Assembly: GCF_014654675.1 (NCBI RefSeq)
Contig: NZ_BNBC01000034.1
Coordinates: forward strand, 76,677 to 111,086
Direction: 5' to 3'
From: Streptomyces spiralis
GTDB lineage: Bacteria; Actinomycetota; Actinomycetes; Streptomycetales; Streptomycetaceae
Length of the DNA stretch: 34,410 nt
The stretch's first letter is position 1, and every line of letters starts with the position of its first letter. The notes under the pieces were generated by a model. The model was not told the origin of the DNA, searched no databases, and saw only the letters and a list, made by a program, of their open reading frames with translations. The position numbers and the translations under genes are program-made. Below are positions 8,246-16,803 of this stretch, piece after piece.

Positions 8246-8683
8246 ATGCAGACCATCCGCATCAAGACAGCTTCAACAGATGCTTCGAGAGACGGTGCCG
8301 AGCGGGCGCGGCCAGGGCCGGGGAGGGACCTGTCGCCGCTGCTCGCGGGTGCCGCGACGGCCGTCGCGGGGACCGGCGCACTGCTCTCGCTCACCGACTC
8401 GGGCTCCCCGCTGCGGGGCCCGCTGACGCTTTTCTTCCTGCTCGCCGCGCCGGCCGCCGCCATCGCGGCCGGCCTCGCCGGGCTGGATCCCTTCGGCCGC
8501 ACACTCGCCGCACTGGCGGGCGCGGTCGTCCTCGACATGCTGGTGGCCCAGGGAATGCTGGCCGTGCACCGGTGGTCCGTCCACGGCGGAGTCGTGGCCG
8601 TCACCGTGTTCAGCTCCCTCGTTCTCCTGCTGGTGTCCGTACGGCGGCGGCGCGGCCGTACGGCGAGAAGACAGGGCTCCTGA
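8246..8683 (+). CDS. Small four-helix membrane protein, function unknown
   Basis: 145 residues from ATG 8246; GGGGGGC lies about 11 bases upstream, which is weak, and an upstream ATG at 8159 has no ribosome site. A short polar N terminus precedes four hydrophobic segments: LLAGAATAVAGTGALLSL, LTLFFLLAAPAAAIAAGLAG, LAALAGAVVLDMLVAQGM and VVAVTVFSSLVLLLVSV. It ends in the basic tail RRRRGRTARRQGS. No family was recognised. It sits one base upstream of the acyltransferase gene and heads the glycan locus, so a role as a membrane accessory of glycan assembly is plausible but inferred only from context. Confidence 0.75.
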   Translation: MQTIRIKTASTDASRDGAERARPGPGRDLSPLLAGAATAVAGTGALLSLTDSGSPLRGPLTLFFLLAAPAAAIAAGLAGLDPFGRTLAALAGAVVLDMLVAQGMLAVHRWSVHGGVVAVTVFSSLVLLLVSVRRRRGRTARRQGS

Positions 8684-8684
8684 C

Positions 8685-9779
8685 GTGGACATCAGCGTGT
8701 ACCGCCCCGGCGAGCTGAGCGAGGCCGACCGGGCGGCCTGGACGGCGATGCAGTCCAAGGCCCACCTGCACGGCTCCGAGGAGCTGGCGAACCCTTTCCT
8801 CTCGCCCGAGTTCGCGCTCGCGGTCGGCAGTTGCAGACGCGGGGTGCGGATCGCGGTGGTCCGCGAGGACGGCGAGCCGGCCGCGTTCTTCCCGTTCCAC
8901 AGATCCGCCGCCGGCGTCGGCCGGGCCATCGGGCTCGGCGTCTCCGACTGCCAGGGCCTGGTGCACCGCCCCGGCTTCACCTGGGACGCCCCCGAGCTGT
9001 TGCGGGCCTGCGGGCTCGCCGTGTGGGAGTTCGACCACCTGGTGGCGGGCCAGCGGCCGTTCGAGGCCGCGGCCTCCGGCACCTTCCCGTCACCGGTCAT
9101 GGACGTCGACCAGGGCTACGACACCTATCTGCGCGAACTGCGCGCCCGCTCGCCCAAGTTCACCCGGACCACGCTCGCCAAGGAACGCAAGCTCGGGCGG
9201 GACGCGGGAGAGGTGACGTACGTCCACGACGAGCGCGACCCGGCCGTGCTGGACACGCTGATGGCCTGGAAGTCCGCCCAGTACCGGCGGACCGGGCGCA
9301 GCGACCGCTTCGCGCACGCGTGGATCACCGACCTCGTCACCCGGCTGTTCCACACCCGCTCCGAGCCGTTCGCCGGGATCCTGTCCGTGCTCTACGCGGA
9401 CGGCCGGCCGATCGCCGCGCATTTCGGACTGCGCACCGAGCGAGTGCTGGCGTGCTGGTTCCCGGCCTACGACCCGGCGTACGCCAAGTACTCCCCCGGA
9501 CTGATCCTGCATCTGCGCATGGCCGAGGCGGCCGCAGCCGACGGCATCGCGTATCTCGATCTCGGCCGGGGCCAGAAGGAATACAAGGATTCCCTCAAGA
9601 CACGGGAACTCATCGTGTCCGAGGGATGGGTGACACGACGTCACCCGATCGCGGCCGGACACCGGGCGCGCCGCGCCCCGATCCGGGCGTTGCGCAACGC
9701 GGTGCAGTCGCGGCCGGAACTGTTCGAACCCGCGGACCGAATTCTCAAACGGATGGGAAAGATCCGTTCCAGGCGGTGA
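8685..9779 (+). CDS. CelD/BcsL-type GNAT acyltransferase (FemAB-like fold)
   Basis: 364 residues. The GTG start lies one base after the upstream stop. The sequence fits the BioF2-like/CelD acetyltransferase family (a double GNAT fold related to FemAB). It has the central ELRARSPKFTRTTLAKERKL, a segment starting MAWKSAQYRRTGR, then FAGILSVLYADGRPIAAHFG, and the family-typical C-terminal YLDLGRGQKEYKDSLKTRE. Related proteins occur in cellulose and exopolysaccharide loci, where they probably N- or O-acylate sugar precursors. Here it travels with two glycosyltransferases, a deacetylase and a flippase, so it probably modifies the same glycan. The acceptor and the acyl group cannot be read from sequence. 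Confidence 0.87.
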   Translation: MDISVYRPGELSEADRAAWTAMQSKAHLHGSEELANPFLSPEFALAVGSCRRGVRIAVVREDGEPAAFFPFHRSAAGVGRAIGLGVSDCQGLVHRPGFTWDAPELLRACGLAVWEFDHLVAGQRPFEAAASGTFPSPVMDVDQGYDTYLRELRARSPKFTRTTLAKERKLGRDAGEVTYVHDERDPAVLDTLMAWKSAQYRRTGRSDRFAHAWITDLVTRLFHTRSEPFAGILSVLYADGRPIAAHFGLRTERVLACWFPAYDPAYAKYSPGLILHLRMAEAAAADGIAYLDLGRGQKEYKDSLKTRELIVSEGWVTRRHPIAAGHRARRAPIRALRNAVQSRPELFEPADRILKRMGKIRSRR

Positions 9780-10171
9780 ACTGCCGGTACAAAATCTGCG
9801 TAACGGAAAAACCAACAAAAACGTGAGGCCTCGTTCCAGGCCTTGCCATACTGGTTCAATCATCAATACCGTCGTACATCTCACCCGCATCGGTGACGTC
9901 CGCACGCGGTTCCAGGGGAGGGCTTTGAACCGGGACGTTACGGAGCGGGGCGCGGTAGGGGGGTGCCGTGCCCGGTGACCTAAGGAATCACCGGGCCGTG
10001 CCGCGCGACCGGCTGCCGTTTTTCGGCATTCCGGCAGCTTTGCCAGCTCACCCGGCGTGCACGGAGATCCGATTTCCGTCGTGCTCCGCGTGAGAACCCC
10101 CCTTTCGAACCGGATAGACAGCCGGACCGCCCGGGGGCGGGCGGTCCCGCCGGACGAGAGGGACCAGACTC
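9780..10171 (+). other. 392-bp intergenic leader with three hairpins
   Basis: No supported coding sequence. It contains a 6-bp AGGCCT hairpin (9826-9831 with 9838-9843), which could end the upstream message. A 9-bp perfect hairpin follows (GCCCGGTGA 9970-9978 with TCACCGGGC 9988-9996). A third structure is GCTGCCG 10012-10018 with CGGCAGC 10032-10038, which competes with an internal GCCG-ttttt-CGGC pairing. The first stretch (9790-9880) is noticeably A-rich for this genome and is the likeliest promoter site, though no convincing -35/-10 was found. It does not match any riboswitch class I know. Confidence 0.5.
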
Positions 10172-10993
10172 ATGAGCTCCGTTCTCCATCCGCCGTCCTC
10201 GGACCGAGATCCGTTCGTCGACGCCCAGTACCGGCCGATCTCCTCTCACCTGGCCATCGCGCCGCCGGTGAGCGTGGTCATTCCCGCCATGAATGAGGCG
10301 GAGAATCTTCCCTATGTCTTCAAGACACTTCCGGACTGGATACACGAAGTCGTTCTTGTCGACGGCAATTCCACCGACAACACCGTCGATGTCGCCCGTG
10401 AACTGTGGCCGAATGTCAAGGTCGTCCCGCAGCAGGGAAAGGGCAAGGGTGACGCCCTGACCACCGGATTCGAGGCGTGCAGCGGCGACATCATCGTGAT
10501 GGTCGACGCGGACGGCTCGGCCGACGGCGGCGAGATCGTCTCCTACGTCTCGGCCCTGGTCTCGGGCGCCGACTTCGCCAAGGGCTCCCGGTTCGCCAAC
10601 GGCGGCGGCACCGACGACATGACCTTCATCCGCAAGCTCGGCAACCGGGTGCTGTGCGCGGTGGTCAACCGCAAGTTCGGCGCCCGCTACACCGACCTGT
10701 GCTACGGGTACAACGCGTTCTGGCGGCACTGCCTGGACAAGATCGAGCTGGACTGCACCGGCTTCGAGGTCGAGACGCTGATGAACATCAGAGTGGTCAA
10801 GGCCGGCCTGAAGGTGCAGGAGATCCCCAGCTACGAGTACCTGCGCATCCACGGCGCCAGCAATCTGCGCGCTGTCCGGGACGGGCTACGGGTGCTGAAG
10901 GTGATCCTGAAGGAACGCTCCAACCGGCGTGAGCTGCGCCGGCAGGAACGCCACTCCCCGCTGCTCGGCTCCTACCCGGGAGAGGTGTCTTGA
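10172..10993 (+). CDS. GT2 family glycosyltransferase (polyprenyl-phosphate-sugar-synthase-like)
   Basis: 273 residues, GT-A fold, family GT2. Visible motifs are SVVIPAMNEAENLPYV (nucleotide-binding start), LVDGNSTDNT, the metal-binding MVDADGSADGGE (about 110-118), KGSRFANGGGTDDMT and a segment resembling dolichyl-phosphate-mannose synthases (DLCYGYNAFWRHCLD). It lacks C-terminal membrane helices, so it is probably a peripheral enzyme transferring an activated sugar to a lipid carrier at the inner face. GAGAGGGA precedes the ATG. The stop overlaps the next gene start (TTGA), so the pair is coupled. Sugar specificity is not predictable. Confidence 0.9.
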   Translation: MSSVLHPPSSDRDPFVDAQYRPISSHLAIAPPVSVVIPAMNEAENLPYVFKTLPDWIHEVVLVDGNSTDNTVDVARELWPNVKVVPQQGKGKGDALTTGFEACSGDIIVMVDADGSADGGEIVSYVSALVSGADFAKGSRFANGGGTDDMTFIRKLGNRVLCAVVNRKFGARYTDLCYGYNAFWRHCLDKIELDCTGFEVETLMNIRVVKAGLKVQEIPSYEYLRIHGASNLRAVRDGLRVLKVILKERSNRRELRRQERHSPLLGSYPGEVS

Positions 10994-12000
10994 GCGGTCC
11001 CGGCATCTCCGTCGTGATCTGCGTCTACACCGAGGACCGCTGGGAGGACATCCTCGCGGCGGTCTCCTCGGTGCGGGCGCAGTCCCGGCCGGCCCTGGAG
11101 ACACTGCTGGTCGTCGACCACAACCCGGCGCTCCTGGAGCGTCTGGCCGGGGAGTACAAGGAGGCCGGGGACGTGCGGGTGCTCGCCAACGCGGGCCCGC
11201 GCGGCCTGTCCGCCGGCCGCAACACCGGCATCGCCGCCTCCATCGGCGAGGTCATCGCCTTCCTCGACGACGACGCCGTGGCCGAACGGGACTGGCTGCG
11301 CCGCTTCGCCGAGGGATACGCGGACCCGCGGGTGATGGCGGTGGGCGGCAGGACGATGCCGATCTGGGCGTCGGGCCGCCGGCCCGTCTGGTTCCCGGAG
11401 GAGTTCGACTGGGTGGTGGGCTGCACCTACAAGGGCCTGCCGCCCGGCCGGGTCCCGGTGCGCAACGTCCTCGGCGGCAACGCCTCCTTCCGGCGTACGG
11501 CGTTCGACGCGGCCGGCGGCTTCGCCACCGGTATCGGCCGTGACGGCGACAAACGGCCGCTGGGCTGCGAGGAGACGGAACTGTGCATCCGGCTCACCCG
11601 GGCCCGGCCGGACGCGGTCCTGCTGATCGACGACCGGGCTGTCATCCACCACCGGGTGCCCGGCGCCCGCGAGCGCTTCCGCTACTTCCGCACCCGCACC
11701 TACGCCGAGGGCCTGTCCAAGGCGCTGGTGGCGCGCAGTGTCGGCGCGGACAAGGGGCTGGAGTCCGAGCGCCGCTACACCACCCGGGTGCTGCCCGCCG
11801 GGGTGGCCCGCGGGCTGCGCGACGCGCTGCTGGCCCGGCCGGGCGGCGCGGGCCGGGCCGGCGCGATCGTCGCCGGGGTGCTCACGGCCGCGGGCGGCTA
11901 CGCCGTCGGCAGCGTCCGCGCACGCCGGGGCGGCGCCCGCTTCCGGGTCGTGGAGATCGAGGACGGCAAGGGGGCAACGAAGGGGGGAAGAGCCGTATGA
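10990..12000 (+). CDS. GT2 family glycosyltransferase
   Basis: 336 residues with a TTG start inside the previous stop, and GGGAGAGG upstream. GT-A features are SVVICVYTEDRWEDILAAVS, the metal-binding FLDDDAVAERDWL (about 90-102), LGGNASFRR acceptor-site motif and the CEETELCIRL catalytic-base region. A C-terminal hydrophobic stretch (AGAIVAGVLTAAGGYAVGSV) may dip into or cross the membrane. It belongs with rhamnosyl/galactosyl-type transferases that extend lipid-linked glycans. Its ATGA overlap with the deacetylase gene marks one operon. The sugar donor is unknown. Confidence 0.9.
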   Translation: MSGPGISVVICVYTEDRWEDILAAVSSVRAQSRPALETLLVVDHNPALLERLAGEYKEAGDVRVLANAGPRGLSAGRNTGIAASIGEVIAFLDDDAVAERDWLRRFAEGYADPRVMAVGGRTMPIWASGRRPVWFPEEFDWVVGCTYKGLPPGRVPVRNVLGGNASFRRTAFDAAGGFATGIGRDGDKRPLGCEETELCIRLTRARPDAVLLIDDRAVIHHRVPGARERFRYFRTRTYAEGLSKALVARSVGADKGLESERRYTTRVLPAGVARGLRDALLARPGGAGRAGAIVAGVLTAAGGYAVGSVRARRGGARFRVVEIEDGKGATKGGRAV

Positions 12001-12800
12001 ACACAACCGTGCCGGTGCTCATGTACCACGCGGTCGCCCGGGAACCGAACGAGGCCACGCGGGGCCTGTCGGTGTCACCGGAGGCGTTCGCGGAGCAGAT
12101 GGCGGTGCTGGAGGACCTGGGCCGCCACCCGGTCACCACCGCGCGACTGGCGGCCCACTGGCGTGCACCGGGCACCGCGCCGCTGCCGCCGGACCCGGTG
12201 CTGATCACCTTCGACGACGGCTACGAGGGCGTGCACCGGCACGCCCTGCCGGTGCTGGCCAAGCACGGCTTCGCGGCCACGCTGTTCGTCTCCACCGGCT
12301 GGATCCGGGGCGAGCACGACACGGGCGGCGGTCTGGACACCATGCTCGACTGGGACCAGGTGCGCGAACTGGCGGCCGGCGGCGTCGAGATCGGCGGGCA
12401 CAGCCACACCCATCCGCAGCTCGACCAGCTCGACGACGACACGCTGTGGTCGGAGCTGATCCGCTGCAAGGAGATCGTCGCCGGGGAACTGGGCGCCGTG
12501 CCCCTCTCGTTCGCCTACCCCTACGGCTACTCCAGTCGCCGGGTGCGGGCGCGGGTGCGGGCGGCCGGCTTCGCGCAGGCGCTCGCCGTCGGCAACGGCC
12601 TGGCCCGCCGCGCGCAGGGCCCGTACGCCCTGCAACGGCTCACCGTGCGCCGCTCCACCGCCCCCGAGGAGTTCGAGCGGCTCGTCCAGGGCCGCGCGAT
12701 CGCCCGGAACTTCGCCAGGGACCGCGCCCTCACCAAGGGCTACGCCATGGTCCGCAGAGCCCGACAGGTCCGCCGGAAGGCCATCCGTACCCGTGTCTGA
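11997..12800 (+). CDS. Polysaccharide deacetylase (NodB/CE4 family)
   Basis: 267 residues. It has the CE4 motifs: VLMYHAV near the start, TFDDG at about 71-75 (catalytic base Asp and metal-binding Asp), HSHTHP at about 134 (two metal-binding His) and FAYPYG. The family removes N- or O-acetyl groups from chitin-, PNAG- or peptidoglycan-like sugars with a divalent metal. No signal peptide or membrane helix is visible, so unlike PgaB/IcaB it may act inside the cell, perhaps on lipid-linked precursors as in some antibiotic or mycothiol-like pathways. It overlaps both neighbours (ATGA upstream, 8 bp downstream). Confidence 0.9.
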   Translation: MNTTVPVLMYHAVAREPNEATRGLSVSPEAFAEQMAVLEDLGRHPVTTARLAAHWRAPGTAPLPPDPVLITFDDGYEGVHRHALPVLAKHGFAATLFVSTGWIRGEHDTGGGLDTMLDWDQVRELAAGGVEIGGHSHTHPQLDQLDDDTLWSELIRCKEIVAGELGAVPLSFAYPYGYSSRRVRARVRAAGFAQALAVGNGLARRAQGPYALQRLTVRRSTAPEEFERLVQGRAIARNFARDRALTKGYAMVRRARQVRRKAIRTRV

Positions 12801-15800
12801 CACGACGACCACCACCGAGGCATCGGCCACCGAACCCGAGGCGCCCGAGCAACCGCGGCGCCGGCTGCGGCTGCCCGGACGCGGCCCGTCCAGCGGCGGC
12901 AACCAGCTGTTCCGCAACGCCTACGCGCTGATGCTCAACACCGGGATCTCCGCGGTGCTGGGCCTCGGCTTCTGGCTGGTCGCCGCCCGCTACTACTCCG
13001 AATCCTCCGTCGGCCAGGGCTCGGCCGCGATCGCCGCCATGAAGTTCCTCGCCGGGCTCACCGCGGTGACGCTCACCGGCGCCCTGGCCCGCTTCATCCC
13101 GGTCTCCGGCCGCGCCACCGGACGGCTGATCGCCCGTACGTACGCGGGCAGTTCGCTGATCGTGGCGTGCGCGGCGGCGGTCTTCCTGCTCACGCTGGAC
13201 ACCTGGGGGCCGTCGTACCGCTTCCTGCACGGGACGGTCAACGGGCTCGGCTTCATCGTGGTCGTGATGGCCTGGAACCTGCTCACCCTCCAGGACGGGG
13301 TGCTGACCGGGCTGCGCAGCGCGCCGTGGGTACCGGTGGGCAACACCGTGTTCTCGGCGGTGAAGCTGGCCCTGCTGGTGGGGCTGGCCGCCGCGATCCC
13401 CACGACCGGTGTGTTCGTCTCCTGGGGCCTGGCGATCGCCACCTCGATCGTGCCGCTGGGCTGGCTGGTGTTCCGGCGGCTGGTGCCCCGGCATGTGACG
13501 GCCACCGAGGAGCACGCCAAGCCGCCGTCGCCGCGGGAACTCGGACGGTTCCTGGCGGGCGACTACACCGGCTCGCTGTTCTCGCTCGCCGTGGTCTACC
13601 TGGTGCCGGTGATCATCGCCTCGCAGGTCAGCTCCGAGGACAACGCCTACTTCTACATCACCACCACCATCGGCGGCACGGTCAACCTGCTCGCCATCAA
13701 CATGGGCGCCTCGCTGACCGTGGAGGGCTCGCACGACCCGGCGCGGCTGGCCGCCAACACCCGGGCGGCGCTCAAGCGGATGGCCCGGATCATGGTGCCG
13801 ATCTGCGGCCTGCTGTTCCTGCTGGCGCCGCAGGTCCTGCACGTCTTCGGCGACGGCTACGCCCACGCCGCCACCCCGCTGCTGCGCTGGTTCGCGGTCG
13901 GCGCGCTGCTGCGGGTGGTGATGGAGACGTACTTCGCGGTGCTGCGCGCGCAGAGCCGCACCGCCGGACTGGCCTGGTTGCAGGGCCTGCTGTGCGTGCT
14001 GGTGCTCGGGCTGACGCTGCTGCTGCTGCCCCGGATGGGGCTGACCGGTGCGGGGGTCGCGGAGATCTCCAGCCTCGCCGTGATCGTCGCGATCGCCGCG
14101 CCCAAGCTGTTCCGGACCGTCCGGGCCGCCCCGGCCGCCGCCGTCCCCGAGGACGCGGCACCCGACGGGGACCTCGCCGACCTGGGGGCGGGCGAGGTCC
14201 CCGACCGGACCGGACCGCTCCGGCGGCCCGCGTGGGCGCTGGAGTCGGACACCCTGGCCCTGGGCATCCACGTCGACTTCGACCACGTGGAACGCCGGCC
14301 CGACGTGCGTCCCGGACCGGGCACCCCGCCCGCGGGCACCGCCGTGACGGGGGCGGACGGGCCGGCCGAGTGGGCGCTCGGGCCGCGGCGCCCGGATTCT
14401 CTCGGGCTGCCCGTCGAGGACCGGGAACCCGGTTCGGAGGCCTCGCTGGGGCCGGCCGACCGGGAGGTGGACGCGCCGTTCGCGGCCGAGGAGCGGGCGG
14501 TGGTGCCGGACGCGCTGCCGCTGACCGCCGGGCAGCCGGCCGCCGTATCCGAGGAGGAGGCAGCGGAGGCGGCCGGACCGGCGACGGCCGAGCCGGGGAG
14601 GACCCCGCGCCCGGGGCCGCAGGGACCGGCGGCCGACGCGCCGCCGCGCTCCTGGCGGGAGCGCCTGGCGCCCACCCGGCCCGGAGTCGTCCTCGGCTGT
14701 CTGCTGACCGCCGCGCTGCTGCTGTACTGGGTGCCCGCGCTGCGGCTCGACGACGCCGCCCTGGACCGGATGGGCGGGCTGGGCCTGATCTCGGTGCTGC
14801 CGCTGCCGACGCTGGTCGGCGCGGCCCTGCTGATCACGGTGTTCGCCGTGCTGCTCTGGCTGCGCCGCGAGCACCGGGCGCTGCTGCTGCTCACCCTGCT
14901 CGCCACGGTCGTGTCCCTGCACGCACTGCCCGCGGTGATCGAGACCGAGCCGCGGTTCGCGACGGCCTGGCAGCACCTGGGGTTCATCGACTACATCGAC
15001 CGCACCGGGGCGGCCGTACCCGACCTGGACGCGCGCTGGAGCTGGCCGGGCTTCTTCGCGGTGGCCGCGTTCGTCGCGCGGGCCTGCGGGCTGAGCGACT
15101 TCACCGAGGTCATCCGCTGGTGGCCGCTGACCGTCCAGCTCCTGTACCTGGCACCGATGTTCCTGCTCACCCGCTCGCTGCGGGCGAGCTGGCGGGCCAA
15201 GTGGACCGGGGTGTGGATCTTCGTGCTCAGCGGCTGGGTGGGCCAGGACTACTTCTCCCCGCAGGGCTTCACCTATCTGCTCTACCTGGCCTTCGTGGCG
15301 ATCCTGCTGGTCTGGTTCCGGGCGCCGCGCGTGCTGTGGACCAAGGCGCGCCCCGGCGAGGCCGAGGTCGAGCCGGCGAACCGGCGGCAGCGGGCCGTGC
15401 TGCTCATGGTGGTGATCGGCCTGTTCGCCGCCAGCGTCCCGGCCCACCAGCTCACGCCGTTCGTGATGCTGGGCGTGCTGGCCGTCCTCGTCCTGGTCGG
15501 CCGGTCCGAACTGCGCGGGCTGCCCGTCCTGTGCGCGGTGCTGGTGGTGTTCTGGCTGGGCTTCATGGCCGAGCCGTACTGGTCCGGGCACTTCGACGAA
15601 CTGTTCGGCGGGGTCGGCGGGGTCGGCAGCAATGTGTCGACGTCCGTCTCCGGCCGGATCCAGGGCGGGGACTCCACGCACAAACTGGTGCTGTACACAC
15701 GGGTCCTGCTGGCCGGGTCGATCATGCTGTTCGCCTGCTGGGGCTGGTGGCGGCGGCGCGAGCACAAGTACCGGGAGCGGTCGCTGCTGGTACTGACCTT

Positions 15801-16686
15801 CGTGCCGTTCCTGGGCTTCGGCATGCAGTCCTACGGCGGCGAGATGGCGCTGCGCGTCTTCATGTTCGCGCTGCCCGGGGCCGGTCTGCTCGCCGCCCTC
15901 GCGCTGTTCCCGCGCGCCGGGGTCACCGGCCGGGAACGCGAGAAGGACCGGGCGAGCCTCGCGCCGGTCGCCGCGCTGCTGGCCGGGCTGCTGCTCATGG
16001 GCGGCTTCCTGGTGGCCCGCTGGGGCAACGAGCCGTTCGAGCGGATCCGGCCGGGGGAGGTCACGGCCATGGACTACGTCTACGCCCACGACCGGCCGAC
16101 CGTACGGCTGCTGTGGCTGAGCAACGACCCGGTCACCAACGTCACCCCGGCCATGCCGTGGGGGGCGCGGGACATGGAGCGCGTCAACTACGTGCCGACC
16201 CTGGCACCGGCCGACCCGGTGCTGGTGTCCGGCCTGGTCAAAGCGCTCAAGGACGCGGGCCCCAACTCGTATCTGATGATCAACAAGAGTCAGGTCACCT
16301 ATCTGCAGATGGACGTCGGCTACTCGGCCACCTGGCCGTCGCGGCTGGTCGAGAACCTGGACAACCGGCAGGAGCTGAAGAAGGTCCTCACCAACGACGA
16401 CGCGACCCTGTACACGCTGCGCAAGCAGCCCGCGGGGGCGGTGCCGAAACCGGATCCGGGGCCGATCGGGCCGAAGGTGACCTGGACGCCGTGGTCGGTG
16501 GTCGGCGGACTCGCGGCGCTCGCCCTGGTCCTGATGCTCACCGCCCGGGAGATCGTCCGGGTCGCGATGCGGCCGAGCGTGCGCCAACTGCGATGGCTCC
16601 AGGGCAGCTTCTGGTTCTCGCTGCCGCTGCTGGCGGTGCTGCTCGCCTCGCTGGTGCAGCGGTTCATGACGATGGGGAAGGGCTGA
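12793..16686 (+). CDS. Fusion of Wzx/MurJ-like flippase with a polytopic GT-C-like domain
   Basis: 1297 residues in one uninterrupted frame, overlapping the deacetylase gene by 8 bp. Residues about 36-445 form a multi-helix oligosaccharide flippase-like (MATE/MOP) domain: NAYALMLNTGISAVLGLGFW, TLTGALARFIPVSG, NLLAINMGASLTVEG. Residues about 450-622 are an acidic, Pro/Gly-rich disordered linker. From about 630 a second polytopic domain begins (VLGCLLTAALLLYWVPAL), with DARWSWPGFFAV, WVGQDYFSPQGFTYLLYL and a C-terminal soluble stretch before two last helices. That half resembles membrane glycosyltransferases/polymerases of GT-C architecture. Inference: one protein flips a lipid-linked glycan and transfers or polymerises it outside. 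Assignment of the second half is less certain. Confidence 0.85.
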   Translation: MSDTTTTTEASATEPEAPEQPRRRLRLPGRGPSSGGNQLFRNAYALMLNTGISAVLGLGFWLVAARYYSESSVGQGSAAIAAMKFLAGLTAVTLTGALARFIPVSGRATGRLIARTYAGSSLIVACAAAVFLLTLDTWGPSYRFLHGTVNGLGFIVVVMAWNLLTLQDGVLTGLRSAPWVPVGNTVFSAVKLALLVGLAAAIPTTGVFVSWGLAIATSIVPLGWLVFRRLVPRHVTATEEHAKPPSPRELGRFLAGDYTGSLFSLAVVYLVPVIIASQVSSEDNAYFYITTTIGGTVNLLAINMGASLTVEGSHDPARLAANTRAALKRMARIMVPICGLLFLLAPQVLHVFGDGYAHAATPLLRWFAVGALLRVVMETYFAVLRAQSRTAGLAWLQGLLCVLVLGLTLLLLPRMGLTGAGVAEISSLAVIVAIAAPKLFRTVRAAPAAAVPEDAAPDGDLADLGAGEVPDRTGPLRRPAWALESDTLALGIHVDFDHVERRPDVRPGPGTPPAGTAVTGADGPAEWALGPRRPDSLGLPVEDREPGSEASLGPADREVDAPFAAEERAVVPDALPLTAGQPAAVSEEEAAEAAGPATAEPGRTPRPGPQGPAADAPPRSWRERLAPTRPGVVLGCLLTAALLLYWVPALRLDDAALDRMGGLGLISVLPLPTLVGAALLITVFAVLLWLRREHRALLLLTLLATVVSLHALPAVIETEPRFATAWQHLGFIDYIDRTGAAVPDLDARWSWPGFFAVAAFVARACGLSDFTEVIRWWPLTVQLLYLAPMFLLTRSLRASWRAKWTGVWIFVLSGWVGQDYFSPQGFTYLLYLAFVAILLVWFRAPRVLWTKARPGEAEVEPANRRQRAVLLMVVIGLFAASVPAHQLTPFVMLGVLAVLVLVGRSELRGLPVLCAVLVVFWLGFMAEPYWSGHFDELFGGVGGVGSNVSTSVSGRIQGGDSTHKLVLYTRVLLAGSIMLFACWGWWRRREHKYRERSLLVLTFVPFLGFGMQSYGGEMALRVFMFALPGAGLLAALALFPRAGVTGREREKDRASLAPVAALLAGLLLMGGFLVARWGNEPFERIRPGEVTAMDYVYAHDRPTVRLLWLSNDPVTNVTPAMPWGARDMERVNYVPTLAPADPVLVSGLVKALKDAGPNSYLMINKSQVTYLQMDVGYSATWPSRLVENLDNRQELKKVLTNDDATLYTLRKQPAGAVPKPDPGPIGPKVTWTPWSVVGGLAALALVLMLTAREIVRVAMRPSVRQLRWLQGSFWFSLPLLAVLLASLVQRFMTMGKG

Positions 16687-16716
16687 ACGGCCGTCCGGTG
16701 AGGCGGCCGGCGTGGT

Positions 16717-16803
16717 CAGCGAAGTGGCTCGGACGCTCCGAGGCCTGCACGACAGACCCTCAGCGCCTGTCGTGCAGACCCTAGCGCTCGAGCCACTTCA
16801 CTG
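16717..16803. terminator. Nested inverted repeats between convergent genes
   Basis: The inner element is a perfect 11-bp inverted repeat, CTGCACGACAG (16745-16755) and CTGTCGTGCAG (16767-16777), with an 11-nt loop. It is a good bidirectional terminator for the flippase fusion and the convergent glycoside hydrolase. Outside it lies a second dyad matching 17 of 20 bases (16717-16736 with 16784-16803), containing the perfect core GAAGTGGCTCG/CGAGCCACTTC. The right outer arm is the last coding segment of the hydrolase gene. CAGACCCT also occurs as a direct repeat. Confidence 0.7.

Noticed and set aside
9970..10038. Known riboswitch (ydaO, c-di-GMP or similar)
   Set aside because: The hairpins lack the conserved core sequences of classes I can recall; kept only as an unassigned structured leader.
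12730..16587. Open 1285-codon minus-strand frame opposite the flippase fusion
   Set aside because: High-GC shadow: Gln/Arg/His-rich low-complexity translation with no domain, while the plus strand encodes recognisable membrane domains.
12793..16686. Possibility that the fusion is a frameshift joining two genes
   Set aside because: The linker has normal Streptomyces third-position bias and there is no internal stop or strong internal ribosome site that I could find.
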